Shown one piece after another: positions 22,801-33,368 of a stretch of DNA of 64,000 nucleotides; positions within the stretch are counted from its first letter, which is position 1, and each line of letters starts with the position of its first letter. The DNA is from Oscheius dolichura. Its lineage: Eukaryota > Nematoda > Chromadorea > Rhabditida > Rhabditidae. The DNA lies in the NCBI GenBank assembly GCA_932521035.1, contig OW051495.1:5704001-5768000 (forward strand), in the 5' to 3' direction. The translations under genes and the position numbers were made by a program. A model generated the notes under the pieces. It saw only the letters and a program-made list of their open reading frames with translations. It was not told the origin of the DNA and searched no databases.

Positions 22801-25547
22801 GTGGATCCCACATTAGCGAAGCGAAAAGCTGCTGAAGAGGAAAAAAGGTTTCTAGTTAATTATCACAATAACCACCATAATGTTTTAGAAAATTCGAAGA
22901 GGAGCAGCTCCAAAAGGCACGTGATCGAGAGCGGCATCGCATGCAACTTGTACAGCAACAACAAGAAGAAGCCAGAAAGCAGAAAGAGCTTGAGCGCCTC
23001 CAAAAAGTTGAAGAAGAAAAACGGATACAACTTGAGAAAATGAGAAGAGAAGAGCTGAGAAAACAAGAACTTCGTCAACACACAAATCTTCTGGTATCAT
23101 CGTTATATGAAAGGATTGAAATAGAGGCAGTAGAAGAGCTTCTCAAATGTTCTGTTGCAGAAATCTTCGCGAGGTTTCCTTTTCATTGTCTAATACGTTT
23201 ATTTTTTAGGACAAAAAAAGAACAGGAAAAGTGTCGTATGTTTGTCGAAACAGCTTCTAACCAATTAATCAAGTCAATAGCTGATAGAGAGCTCAAATGC
23301 ATAGTAAAAACCGCCGTTAACTCTCGGCGAAAAGAAGTTGATTTTACATTATTTTTCTCAATAGTAAATTTACAAGGTGGAAATGACCCTTTCAAAAGTT
23401 AAAACCCGGTTATCACTATTATGGTTGAGACAATTTTGGGATCAATGGAGAGCTCATGTGGAGGCGGTGAAAGCATCCAGGAAACGCAGAAGCAAAGCGT
23501 GGGAAGAGTTCACGCCCAGCTGGAATTCGTCCTGTAAAATTTGCTACTTTATTTGTACCATAATTCTTTTAAGGTTTTGCCCCCGCTCTTTACCTACACA
23601 GTTCTAGCCCTACAACCAAAGAAAACAGGTAACCATAATAATACATTGTTATTAGTCCTAGACCGCCGCTGGAGGCAGCACAACGATTGGCTCTTGCCCA
23701 TTTTAAAAGGAAAAGAATTGAGAGACTATCAAGATTGGCATTCGAGCAGTGGCGTTCGTATGTCAGAGAAAAAACATTAGAAAGAAAACAAGCGGAGGTA
23801 CAACTTCTTATTCTTTACAAAGTTGTTTTATATTTAGATATTGGTTGCTCAATCAAAAAGTTTCATATCACGGCGTTCTAATGTTTCGGAAAGAAGTAAC
23901 GATATTAGTAAACTAAAGTGAGATACAGTATAATATTACCTAAATGATAATTCTAGACGTGTTTTTCATTTTAACAGTAATTCTCCAATTCGGAAATCAG
24001 CAAAATTAACCCTAGAAGAATCTTTCTCCTTTCCTACTCTTCGAAAAAGTAATTTTTATTGACTTTATTTTCATAAGAATATAGGTGATCTACTTGATGA
24101 GACGGACAAGAGCTATGACGCGAATCCTTTCGAGACATCAGTTCTTACAGAAGAAGGTCAGTTATTTGCAAATATTTTATTCGACTTACTGAATATTTCT
24201 ACACTTAATTGCATAATGCAGATTGCGCATTTAATAGTGTTGGCGTCGTTCCTGTGCGCGATATATCTCAATAAGGTCTGCAATGAGGCTGTATAAAGTA
24301 GTCCACGCCTCGCGGATTTCTTCATTAATATTTCCATTACAGTCAGCGACTATTTCTAGTACAGGTTGAAGCATGTGCTAAAAAATACGCTTTTTTCTTT
24401 TTAATCCGCTTACAGAAATATGACTACGATGTATATTCCATTTAATATGAGCTCTGGCGATTCTTGTTAGTTGCTTTTCGAGCTTGGCAGTATCATCCAT
24501 CGAATGTATTATGGATCCCAGCCCAGTCATATAAACTGACGCATGACGCCTAAACCGATTAGATGTCTTTTTATCCATGCTATCTTACCTTAATTCGATA
24601 GCGTTCATTAACGATGAGTCTGGAATTGCTCTAAATTGCGGCCATATAAGCTTGTACCGTGGATATTCCGAAAACAGTCTAAAAGAGTTCGATATGGGAT
24701 GTCTGTCTGCCTACTTTATTAGCATTTTAAGACCGTTCGGAACGGCATGAGCGTCCATGGGAGCAAACGTTTTCTTTAGAATTTCTCGTTGATGTGGGGT
24801 CAGGCGTTCCACCTGCTCAATGGTGAGGAGATCTTTTAACAATTTTTTACGGTTATTAATGTGACTTACGTATGGCAGAAGTAGATGTCGGGGAAAGTTC
24901 CGTTGACGAATTGGAACTAGTTTCCGGTGGTATCACCTTTGGAATGCTTGCAGAGCTGCTACCGTGGGTATTACTGCCCAAGTTAGCTAATGAGGGTATT
25001 GGTTGCGTGAACTCATTGTAATACATTAGGCGATACATTTGAAATAGAATGTCACCACAATTCGTAGGCTATCAGCAACGGGACGAGTGGTCTAAAGAGG
25101 CTGATGCTTCGCGGTGTCGGAAGTACGCACCGGTAATCCGTATATCCTCTACAGCAATTCGTAGTGCCATCCGCTTCAGAGAAACTGGCACTTCCGTACT
25201 AGATTTTTGTATCATTGTTTGAAACCACCTATATTTCAGATGTCGCGATTGCACGAAGAGAACTCGAACGATCCTCACTTATTTGGGCAAAAAAATCTGA
25301 TATAAAGCCCTTCCGCGAAGTTGATGCTGCCGGGGAGAACAAAAATGAAACAATAGAACTTTTTGATGGTTAGTTTTTATTAATAAAAACATTATTTTTA
25401 GAATGTCTACAAGGACAACGTCGTTTCCAAAATTTGAAAAGCCGTGCCGCAGATTTGGCGGAAAGTATACGCGAACACGAGTCTTTTATGAATTCCCTTC
25501 TTGATACTGTCATCCACAAAAGAAACTCGATCTTGGACCATAATTAA
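19888..25547 (+). CDS. GANP/SAC3-type mRNA export factor (MCM3AP homologue)
   Basis: A long multi-exon gene. The N-terminus is nucleoporin-like with repeated NPF motifs. The SAC3/GANP core is unmistakable: [101 protein letters not shown] Lys/Glu/Gln coiled coil follows (22900-23060), then IQ-like helices. GANP is the scaffold of TREX-2, linking transcription to nuclear-pore export. The exon ending 24156 (phase 1, GAAGAAG|GT) joins in frame to 25240 (AT GTC GCG) across a 1083-nt intron containing the globin gene. The last exon ends ILDHN at 25547. TTTCAG lies 2 nt before the ATG, preceded by a possible 5'UTR donor GTAAGT. Confidence 0.85.
24231..25038 (-). CDS. Globin, nested in a GANP intron on the opposite strand
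   Basis: Five exons with 36-40-nt introns encode an N-terminal Ser/Pro/Thr-rich extension (first exon, 25038-24872) and a globin fold. The A helix includes [13 protein letters not shown]. Then [19 protein letters not shown] carries the invariant Phe CD1. [20 protein letters not shown] has a His at E7, and [16 protein letters not shown] has the proximal His F8. The final exon forms the H helix ([15 protein letters not shown]) and ends RRQHY. All heme-pocket residues needed for a working globin are present. Function (oxygen binding, redox sensing, storage) cannot be told. The exact start is uncertain. The whole gene lies between the GANP splice sites at 24156 and 25240. Confidence 0.85.
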
Positions 25548-25834
25548 TCAATCTCTGTAATTTGCTTCACATCACAATTTCATTTTACGTTGTCTTAGTA
25601 TACGGGTAAACATTAGGTCTAACGGTGTTTTACCTTTTTGTGATATGAATGATATATAAAGATTCGTTTTACACACAAATCATCTACAAATAAATGATTT
25701 TCATCAATCTGTGGTCTCATAAATAGGAGGTTGGCCCGCCCTCAATATTGCGCAGCATTCATGAGTTTCATGTTTGCTTTGTTATGCTTCTTATGTGTTC
25801 GTGAAATATTGAATTTCTTTTAGATTAAGGCGAT

Positions 25835-26874
25835 ATGTCGTTACTAGAGGAATTGAGGAATCTAAGTCGGGATGAACTGATACAACAAATCGTGCGATAC
25901 AAGGTAAGTGGCCTCAGCAATTCTTTTCCTAAAACCACAAGATAATATAACGCTAATATGTTTACTAACAGTAGCCTTTATCATATTTTTTAAATTTTCT
26001 GCAACGTATCATTTACAGGAAGAGCTGGAAGAAGCAGATGAATTTCGAGCGTCATCGAGTGAACTAGAGAAGATGTTAGAAGCTGAATTGGAAGCTGCCA
26101 AAAAAGAAGCAAGAGAAAAGGATAGACGTTTGCAAATAGCTGAGCTCGAGTTATCACGTCTACAGGTTGATTTTCAAAGTATTTCTTTTAGGTTCAACTA
26201 ACTTTAGGAACGATCCTTGCATGATAAAAAAGAGGCAGTTAAAATAGAAGAAGTGTTAAGAAATGAACTGAAAACTGTAAGAGAAGAAAGAGATTATGGA
26301 AGAATACAAATTCGTCTCTTGGAACAAAAAAATGATGACTTAGAACGATCGCAAAGAAATAACCAACAAGAAATGAAAGATTTGATGTTAAAAGTATTTC
26401 TATTTTATTCGTTAATTTACACCCTTCAGTTAAATAATGCAATGGAAAGAACCACACTGCTTGAAAACGAAGTAGCGGAAAAGCAAGCGGCTAATGAAGA
26501 AATGTATAGATTGAGGTATTGAAGTGCAAAGTGTATAACTAAAAACATTTCTAGAGAAGAACTGAAAGAACGACCAAGACTCATTGTAGAACCACTCAGA
26601 ATAGACAGAAATGATGAAACACCAGATGAACCGACTCCGGAAAAAGATCGACCAGAAATATTGGATGTGTCACATAGAGAAAACACTTCAAATTCTGTCA
26701 GCGCCGAAGTAAGATATCACATTTTCTTCTACCCTATTTCGTTTCCAGGTTTCCGAAAATAATGAGCATAAATCTTTCGTAAGTTCCGTGAACCGAATAA
26801 TTAGAGATTTAATGGCAAAAGTAGACGTTTTAGAAGGTGTTATGAGTCGCCAGAAAAAATCACCTCGTTCATAA
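25835..26874 (+). CDS. NudE/NDEL1 dynein regulator
   Basis: Exons joined across 40-60-nt introns give an about 240-residue coiled-coil protein. It starts MSLLEELRNLSRDELIQQIV, then YKEELEEADEFRASSSELEK, which parallels the NudE N-terminal segment, and LLEQKNDDLERSQRNNQQEM, the conserved NDLERAKR-type block that binds LIS1. ATLLENEVAEKQAANEEMYR-like sequence follows. The C-terminal part (SSVNRIIRDLMAKVDVLEG) matches the short C-terminal helix of the family. NudE recruits LIS1 to cytoplasmic dynein for nuclear migration and spindle function. A TTTTAG acceptor is 11 nt before the ATG. Confidence 0.85.
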
Positions 26875-27218
26875 GCAGCAGTTTTCCCAGAGCACACCCT
26901 TTTATGACTATAGTACCGCTAGTTTCCCACAGCCGATTTTGTTGTAACCACCGTTACTCTGCCAATATCCCTTTTCTTCACCTTATATTTTTTTTTATTT
27001 GAGCTCATAATATCTTATTCCTTGTCAAAATGTGTGCCTATTGTAAATAAATCTGTTTTGTGCGTAAGTGTGCCGCTTGAAAGCTTGTTTACGAAGACGT
27101 CTATCTGAAGAAGAATGATCTGGCCAAGCTCATTATTATGCAAATCTCCTCAGTCCTAGAACAAAGGGAATGCTTTCGCTTACCCTTTTCAATAATCTCC
27201 CCACTATTTTTAGATTTC
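26875..27218. other. Intergenic, no gene seen
   Basis: Holds the 3' flank of the NudE gene (AATAAA near 27046) and the region upstream of EOGT. No convincing exon or repeat. Confidence 0.5.
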
Positions 27219-30200
27219 ATGCAGGTACTTTTATTACTCTTACCGGTAGTCTTAACAACTAGATGGGATGATTTGGAGCTGAACCCCTTGCATCTGAAGT
27301 ATTCCATCGGAACAGACGAGGCTTTGCTGAATAGCTGCGAAGGAGATGACTCGTGTCCAGTAAAGGTGGGAAAGCGAGAATTAAACACTGATGATGTTCC
27401 AGATAGACAAGCCTAGTTGCTGGGGATATGAAGAAAACTGCAATTATGAAAGGTCTTATAGTTCGGAACAAGGGCTTCCCGTGTGCGATACGAAGTCTCC
27501 CACCGCGAGGGAAATGCTCTGGAAGCAGGCGGACTGGGGATATGTCCAGGGACGAAAATCCTTGTTTCCCATATGCACTTCGACTGACGAGGTTCTTATT
27601 GTTCCGTCGGAGAAATACCCCCTTTTAGAGCGGCAGTTCACTCGTCTGCAGCAAATATCTCCAGCACTGCTACGCGAAGAACATATTCTTCGATTTTCGA
27701 CATTTCGAAGTGAAGGGGTCTCTGAGGTAACGGCAGAGGAAGTGCTCGAGCTGTCTCTGTTCAGGTACCGAAATGATTTAATCCAAGAAGGAGACGTAGG
27801 AGGCAATTGTCAAGCGGGTTTTAATGGGAACATCTTAAAGGGGAACCTCCAGCAGAAGAGCTACCTCCAGTCGTGGTAATTCGTCTCCTTCCCATAGCAC
27901 AAAAAGAACAGGGCCCACGAGCTGGAACACTTCAACTCGTCGGCCGCCTTCAAGGTTGACACGGCCAACTGCGACGTGATATTCGACGAGCCGACGGTTC
28001 TCATGAAACAGGACGCCTCCGTCAACATGTACCACCACTTCTGCGACTTCATCAATCTCTACGCCAGCCAGCACATCAGCGGCTCCTTCGACCGAAACAT
28101 CCAAATTATCTGGTGGGATACGGTAAGACGAAGATGGAGTGGAAAGGAGAAAGGTACAGGCTCAATCAGGATTCGTGGACTCGATGTTTGGGGCTACGTG
28201 GCATGTGTTCAGCAAGAAGAAGCCACTAGAACTGATATCGCTGGCCAGGAAGCGGGTCTGTTTCAAGGAGGTCATGCTGCCCCTCCTCGCCCGACAGCCC
28301 TACGGACTCTACTACAACATGCCCCTGGTAACATATCCAAAAAAATAGGACAAGATGTCTATCTAGGCTCAGAATTGTGCAGGCTCAGGCCTGATCCACG
28401 CCTTCGTCCACCACGTCCTCTTCCGGCTGGGGGTGCCCCCCACGGAGCCGGAGCTGGAAACAATCCGGGTGACGATCCTCTCGAGGAGCACGGCCTACCG
28501 GAGAATCCTGAACATCGACGAGGTAAGGAGGCTTTATGGAAAGATCATCGGGTAGGGGAAGTGAATATTCCGGGACATCTGTACACGGCGAACTCATATG
28601 TGCTGGCTCCGGGTGCCGCTCGTTTGTACTCCAATGGAGGCTTGGTCTGGCTCGGAGTCGCTGGCCGATCTCATCTGGCGGAGCTCGATCGGGACGAGGA
28701 TCTTCTAAAAGGAGGATGACCATACCGGTCATGGGCTACCTGGTGGCCAAGCGGAGGCTTGCTGAGGAAGTAGGCCCTGGTCACGGCACCGCTGTTCTTC
28801 TCTGACAAGTGCGGGTAGAGGGCGTAGAGGATGACCAGCGCGGCTATGGCTAACACGACCTTTTCCGGGAGGAGGGGACACCTACCGTGGACGGGGATGA
28901 TGAACAGCTCCAGGGTGTACATGGCTATCCGGGTGCTGGTTATGATCCTGTTGTCCCTCGCCCCGACCCTCTCCAGGAACTTGTCCTCGCTGTTGATCAG
29001 GTAGACGGTCCAGAAGAAGAGGGCGATCGAGAGCAGGAAGGAGATCACCGCGGCACACCCACTCGTCCACTGGAATCGGCTTGATATACACCCAGAGCCC
29101 CCTACCATCCATTTGACAGTGGGTTTCAATTGGGAGAAGACCAGGACGACGGCACTGTTCACGAGGAGGATGGCCGCGGCGACGAGTGTCGCGAAGAAGG
29201 GACAGCCGTCGTAGAAGATACTGATCAGGGCGAAGATGAACTAGAATATTTGTAGCCGAGAAGGGGGGATGGGACTGACCAGGGTGAGGACACTCCCCAG
29301 GGCGACCAGGGCAGCGCTGTTCAGTGTCCTGGCCTTCTCGGTGACCACCCTCGTCGTCGTCACCTGCTCCACCTGGAAGACGACCAACTCTCCCCGGAAA
29401 AGAAAGGGGGACTACCTGGTAGGGCTGGCTGGCGTTGGTCATCCGGGACATGGTGCTCTCCTGCATCCCCAGAGGGTAGACATTCATCGTGGTCCGTACT
29501 GTAACTTAATCAAACGTTCGCCCCGGAGAGATGGCCAAAGGGTACCGGTGCTCCGGGTGCCGACGCTGTCCGTGTCCTCGAAGTCGTCCATTTTGTTGTA
29601 GTCCAGCCCGTAGGTGTCACGGTAGTACACGACGGGGGGAAATGAGGGAGAGTACTACAAAGAGAGCCGTTTAAAAGGGATCGGATTGTTATGGCCGCGG
29701 GAAGTGACAAAACTCTTGGCTGGATCGAATTTCTTTGAGGCGAAAGCTGTCTTCTTGTGAAAAAAAGCCATTGCCGTTTATTACATAGACCATTTGAATA
29801 AATTGGAAATAAGATCGGTGTTCTTCGTGTTGTCTGCCTGTTTCGTTCAGTGTGTCCTCCTTTTTGAAATAAGAAATACAACAAAAATAACCTCGAAATG
29901 TGAATGGCACGTAAGCACAAGAATGGCTATTTTGGTCAGTGGATTGGCTAAAAATAGAAAAAAAGGACCTTATCCTCGTGGGTGCGGAAGGCGATGGGTG
30001 CGGCCATGGTGTCTCTGAGCAATAGTTACACTGCGGGGATGATCCTCCCCGAACATGAGAAATGTCTCTTTGCAGCTGGCCGACGCCGTTCGTTCCCTGC
30101 CCGGAGTCCGTCTCCGGATTGTCGACTACAATCATGGAATGCCCTTCCTCGATCAGCTCAAGTCGACCCATTCGTCCGATGTCTTCATCGGCATCCACGG

Positions 30201-30832
30201 TGCCGGCCTAACCCACCTGCTCTTTCTCCCCGACTGGGCCGCCGCCTTCGAGTTGTACTGTTCCACTCTCCTCCTCCTTCTACCCATCCTCATTCAGATA
30301 CCACTGTGAGGACCGTGGCTGCTACCGCGACCTGGCCCGTCTCCGCGGCCTCAAGTACTTCACGTGGCCCGACGACAAGGTATGGGTGTCCCCGTCCATT
30401 AGTCCTCCTGTCGTATAATTTGTTCTCCCCTCCTGGCTAAATGATGTGTCGCACGGCTGTTCTCCTTTTTATTACTGCACACATTGTTTGATCACGCTTC
30501 GTTTTCAGCTCCATCTTATTGTGCCAGACAACCGAGAGAAGAGTCGCGAGAAATTCGTCAATTACAACTTCGACTCGTCGGAATTCAAAAGCCAAGTTCA
30601 AAAGGTAGGCAGAGAATTTGAGAGAAATAACGTGGCCTCTCGGGACAAAACGGGTATTTCCTTCCTTTAATTGGTGACCATTTTGGACGTAGAGGAGATC
30701 CGCTTCAAGAATTCTTGGGACGGTGTGACATAAGAAAGGGAATTTCAGATGGTGGAATGGGTCAGGAGACATCCGAAGTTTGTGGAAGCGCGGCGACAAG
30801 TCAGACGGAAAACGAGGAAACAAGAACTGTGA
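27219..30832 (+). CDS. EGF-domain-specific O-GlcNAc transferase (EOGT)
   Basis: A GT61-family enzyme of the ER lumen that adds GlcNAc to Ser/Thr in EGF repeats. The N-terminus is a signal peptide ([18 protein letters not shown]). Diagnostic pieces: [83 protein letters not shown] sequence, and [20 protein letters not shown]. The protein ends [12 protein letters not shown] is a plausible KDEL-type ER-retrieval signal (vertebrate EOGT carries one too). Most introns are 35-60 nt, but one (28523-30075, 1553 nt) holds an opposite-strand gene. An ATTTTTAG acceptor lies 5 nt before the ATG. Confidence 0.92.
28594..29591 (-). CDS. Four-TM membrane protein nested in an EOGT intron
   Basis: Exons on the strand opposite EOGT. 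From [15 protein letters not shown] (29591; the frame is open upstream through [11 protein letters not shown], so the real start may be near 29650 or even 30013) it runs through [20 protein letters not shown]. Hydrophobic segments follow: [60 protein letters not shown] and [16 protein letters not shown] cytosolic tail ends TRSQHI. The layout (N-in, four TMs, C-in) resembles MARVEL or tetraspan-like proteins, but no family signature is clear. Introns of 25-50 nt preserve frame, including GTCAGTCC...ATTCTAG between the halves of TM1. Confidence 0.65.
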
Positions 30833-30964
30833 TCTCTCGACGAGTATTAAATTATTTATATCAATCTTATCTGTTTCCCATCTCCCACGGCCCCATGAAA
30901 CTAGTCGATTATACATTTATTGGTTTATTAATTGGTACCCGTTGTCTTTATCCATCCCTCCTCA

Positions 30965-32468
30965 TTATTCCTGCTGGACAAAGCTACTTTTCAGGCTTTC
31001 TTCCTCTTTGGGAGACAGGGCTGAAAGACTCTTTCTCTTCCAAACGGGACCCATCTCACTGTGTTCCACAACTACGGGACGCTCTGTACTAGCCTCTTCT
31101 GTCGTGGTTGTCGGGGTGGTCTGCTCGGTAGTCGTCTCCGTCGTGCTACTCGACGTCTCCGCGGGAATCTCCTTCTCCTTCTTATTCCAGCGAGGATTGA
31201 ACTTTATCCTTTTGGGGTTCGGCTAAAACCAAAACATGGGATGTGCTGAAAACAGGTAACCTTCTCAATGGATTGGGTAGGTTGAGCCGTAGGAGATACT
31301 GTGGTTTCCTGTGTTGTAGGTGGTGGAGGAGGGGACGGGGGCGATGGAGGAGAGGCAGGAGAGGGAGATGATGGTGGGGGCGGAGAGGCGGTAGTTTCTT
31401 CCTGTTGGGATTCAGTTGGAGCTGGTGAGGGGCTTGTTGGCGGCTCGGTCATCGGAGGAGGGGTGGGAGGTGCGAGAACAACTAGTGGAGCTTGTCTGAA
31501 TTGGTTGAGTAGCCATCTCCCGGAAACAGACTCGAGGGACGGGCTCAGCCCGTAGCCGGCTTCCTGCTGAGGCACACTCTGCTCCTCGTAGTCGTCGTAG
31601 TAGTAGTCGTTGAAGAGATTTCTCCGGAATCCCATGGAGTTCATGGGGGCCCGGCGCCTGTCCACCCTACAGACACATTATCTCTGCGCAGTGACTCACG
31701 ATTGGACTGATGGCTGCATAAAGACATTCTCGGTTGACGGATGTGCCCGGCGACTGCCTGTAAGAGGGCACTAGATCGCCCGGAGGAGATAACCCACCCA
31801 AGTTTTTTAATTGGCATGGCATCCGGACCACCTCGATCTCGTACGTCACCCTGAAAGTGAAACCTGGAGACACAAAGACAGCCCCGTACGAAGTCGGCTC
31901 CACGACCCTACGGATGTCTTTCACCAGGTCGAATCCTTCCCAGCCGCCATCGTCGCCCACGTAGACGCCTCCAGTAAATCTGAACTAAGGGTACACTGGC
32001 CAACAGTGGCCCTACTCGTCGCTAGGGACAAGCAAGATGGTTCTGACTTTCTTGGCTTGCTCCACCCCGGAATAGGAACAGCAGCGAGTCTTCAACCTCG
32101 GGTCGTCGCCATTCTTCACCTCCATCAGCCCTCCGACCAACTCGTTCCGTTGGGTACAGCCATCATCCATGAAGCCCCCACATGTCTGTAATCGACTCCC
32201 TAGCCAACGACCAGGCAGTCTCACCTTATTCTGAATCTCATCGTTTTTATTGAGAGGGGCCAAGTCGAAACAGAAGGGAACAGTGCAGCTGAGTTCTGAA
32301 GAAAAAAAATGGTCTGGGGACAGCGCTACGGGCACCTGGCTTGCCGTAGATGTCGACCGTAAGCCGGTAGGGAACGGTATTTTCTTTGCAGGAACCGAAA
32401 TGGGTGTACTCCTCCAGGGAATGGACGGATATTACGGTAAGGGCGACAAAGTGCAGACAACGAATCAT
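30965..32468 (-). CDS. Warthog-like hedgehog-related secreted protein without Hint domain
   Basis: A signal peptide (MIRCLHFVALTVISVHS) starts the protein. The first exons carry spaced Cys (FGSCKENTVPY, ELSCTVPFCFDLAP). The core shows the layout of nematode Wart/Ground-type domains: TCGGFMDDGCTQRNELVGG, RCCSYSGVEQ, GGVYVGDDGGWEGFDLVKDI, and VTYEIEVVRMPC, like the Y-E-V-x-x-R-R-x-P-C end of those domains. Instead of an autoprocessing Hog/Hint domain, the C-terminal half is a Pro/Ser/Thr-rich low-complexity stretch, then a Thr-rich section (TTETTTEQTTPTTTTEEAST), ending SSFVQQE. Such proteins act in cuticle and molting-related secretion in nematodes. The family call rests on my memory of the domain pattern. 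Confidence 0.6.
31290..31470 (-). repeat. Pro/Ser/Thr-coding low-complexity tract
   Basis: A purine/pyrimidine-biased stretch coding SPPPPSSPSPASPPSPPSPP and similar runs inside the warthog-like gene. It is prone to length variation. Confidence 0.7.
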
Positions 32469-33368
32469 TGGACTGGAGCAGAGGGTGCGGGACAGTCTCT
32501 CGGTTGGAGGTCGGGTCGGGATTTTATAAAGAAACGAACGGGAAATCCTTTTACGGCCGATTGCGACGAGATCAACACCTCCTCGGCACTGACGTAAGCA
32601 CGGAACGGGGGGAGGAGGAACTCGGCCGGGAGGAGTCCCCTCGGAGGGAGGGAGGCCGCCTCCTACCACTCTTCGAGGTGGTGGCTGTGGATACTGTCGA
32701 AGGAGAGGAGGCCGCGCCTATCCCTGTTCAGTACAGAAGAGGACATTCTACAGGGTACCACTACTGAGTGACCTGAGCTATAGTCTAGTGCATTCTTTGC
32801 CCGGGCCGTCGATCTGCGAGGACAGGTTGTCTACTTCCTGAAATCTCACTTTCCGGGCGATGGGATATCTCAGCGCAGGCAGGGCGAGACTGAAAATTGC
32901 CCTAACCCGGGCGGACACAAGCTAGCTGAACAAAAGTCACCGCGGTTTTTCAACACGGCGCAAGAAGGTCAACCTTTTCAGGTGCATTTAGGCCGGGGCA
33001 TTCGGAGGAACCGGGGAGGGGGTTGTCAGAATTGGTCCGTCGTCTCTAGTCGATACTGGTCGAGCTCCGGTCAGGAGACTTGTTAACAAACGAGGCTGCC
33101 AGCTGGTCATTCAACTGTCTACAGTCGTGTAGACAAGGCTGGTCCGTTCTTTTCTCCTGCTTTTATAATTTATTCTATCACTTTGTGATTATTTGTGGCC
33201 GAAACGGCTGAATTTCGGAAAGCTGTAATTGTTGGCGTTGCTTTTGCGTACGGTAGTCGCGTTCGGTACGCGCTGGCCATTCGGCGGCGGCAATTATCTC
33301 ATTTTAAACGCAGCTTCTTTCTTTTTTCTACTTTATCGGGGCATCTTGATTTATTTGAGCTTTTCCAG
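32469..33368. other. Intergenic, no gene seen
   Basis: A 900-bp divergent interval between the warthog-like gene and the coiled-coil gene. It presumably holds both promoters. The open frames here have no coding character. A TTTTCCAG acceptor directly precedes the plus-strand ATG at 33369. Confidence 0.5.

Noticed and set aside
24222..24274. Alternative last GANP exon ([17 protein letters not shown]) on the plus strand
   Set aside because: It would overlap the globin coding end in antisense, and the next exon at 25240 has no start of its own but fits GANP in the same phase.
25049..25230. Plus-strand gene starting [10 protein letters not shown]
   Set aside because: Its phase does not match the downstream exon and it starts 11 bp from the globin start; probably non-coding intron sequence.
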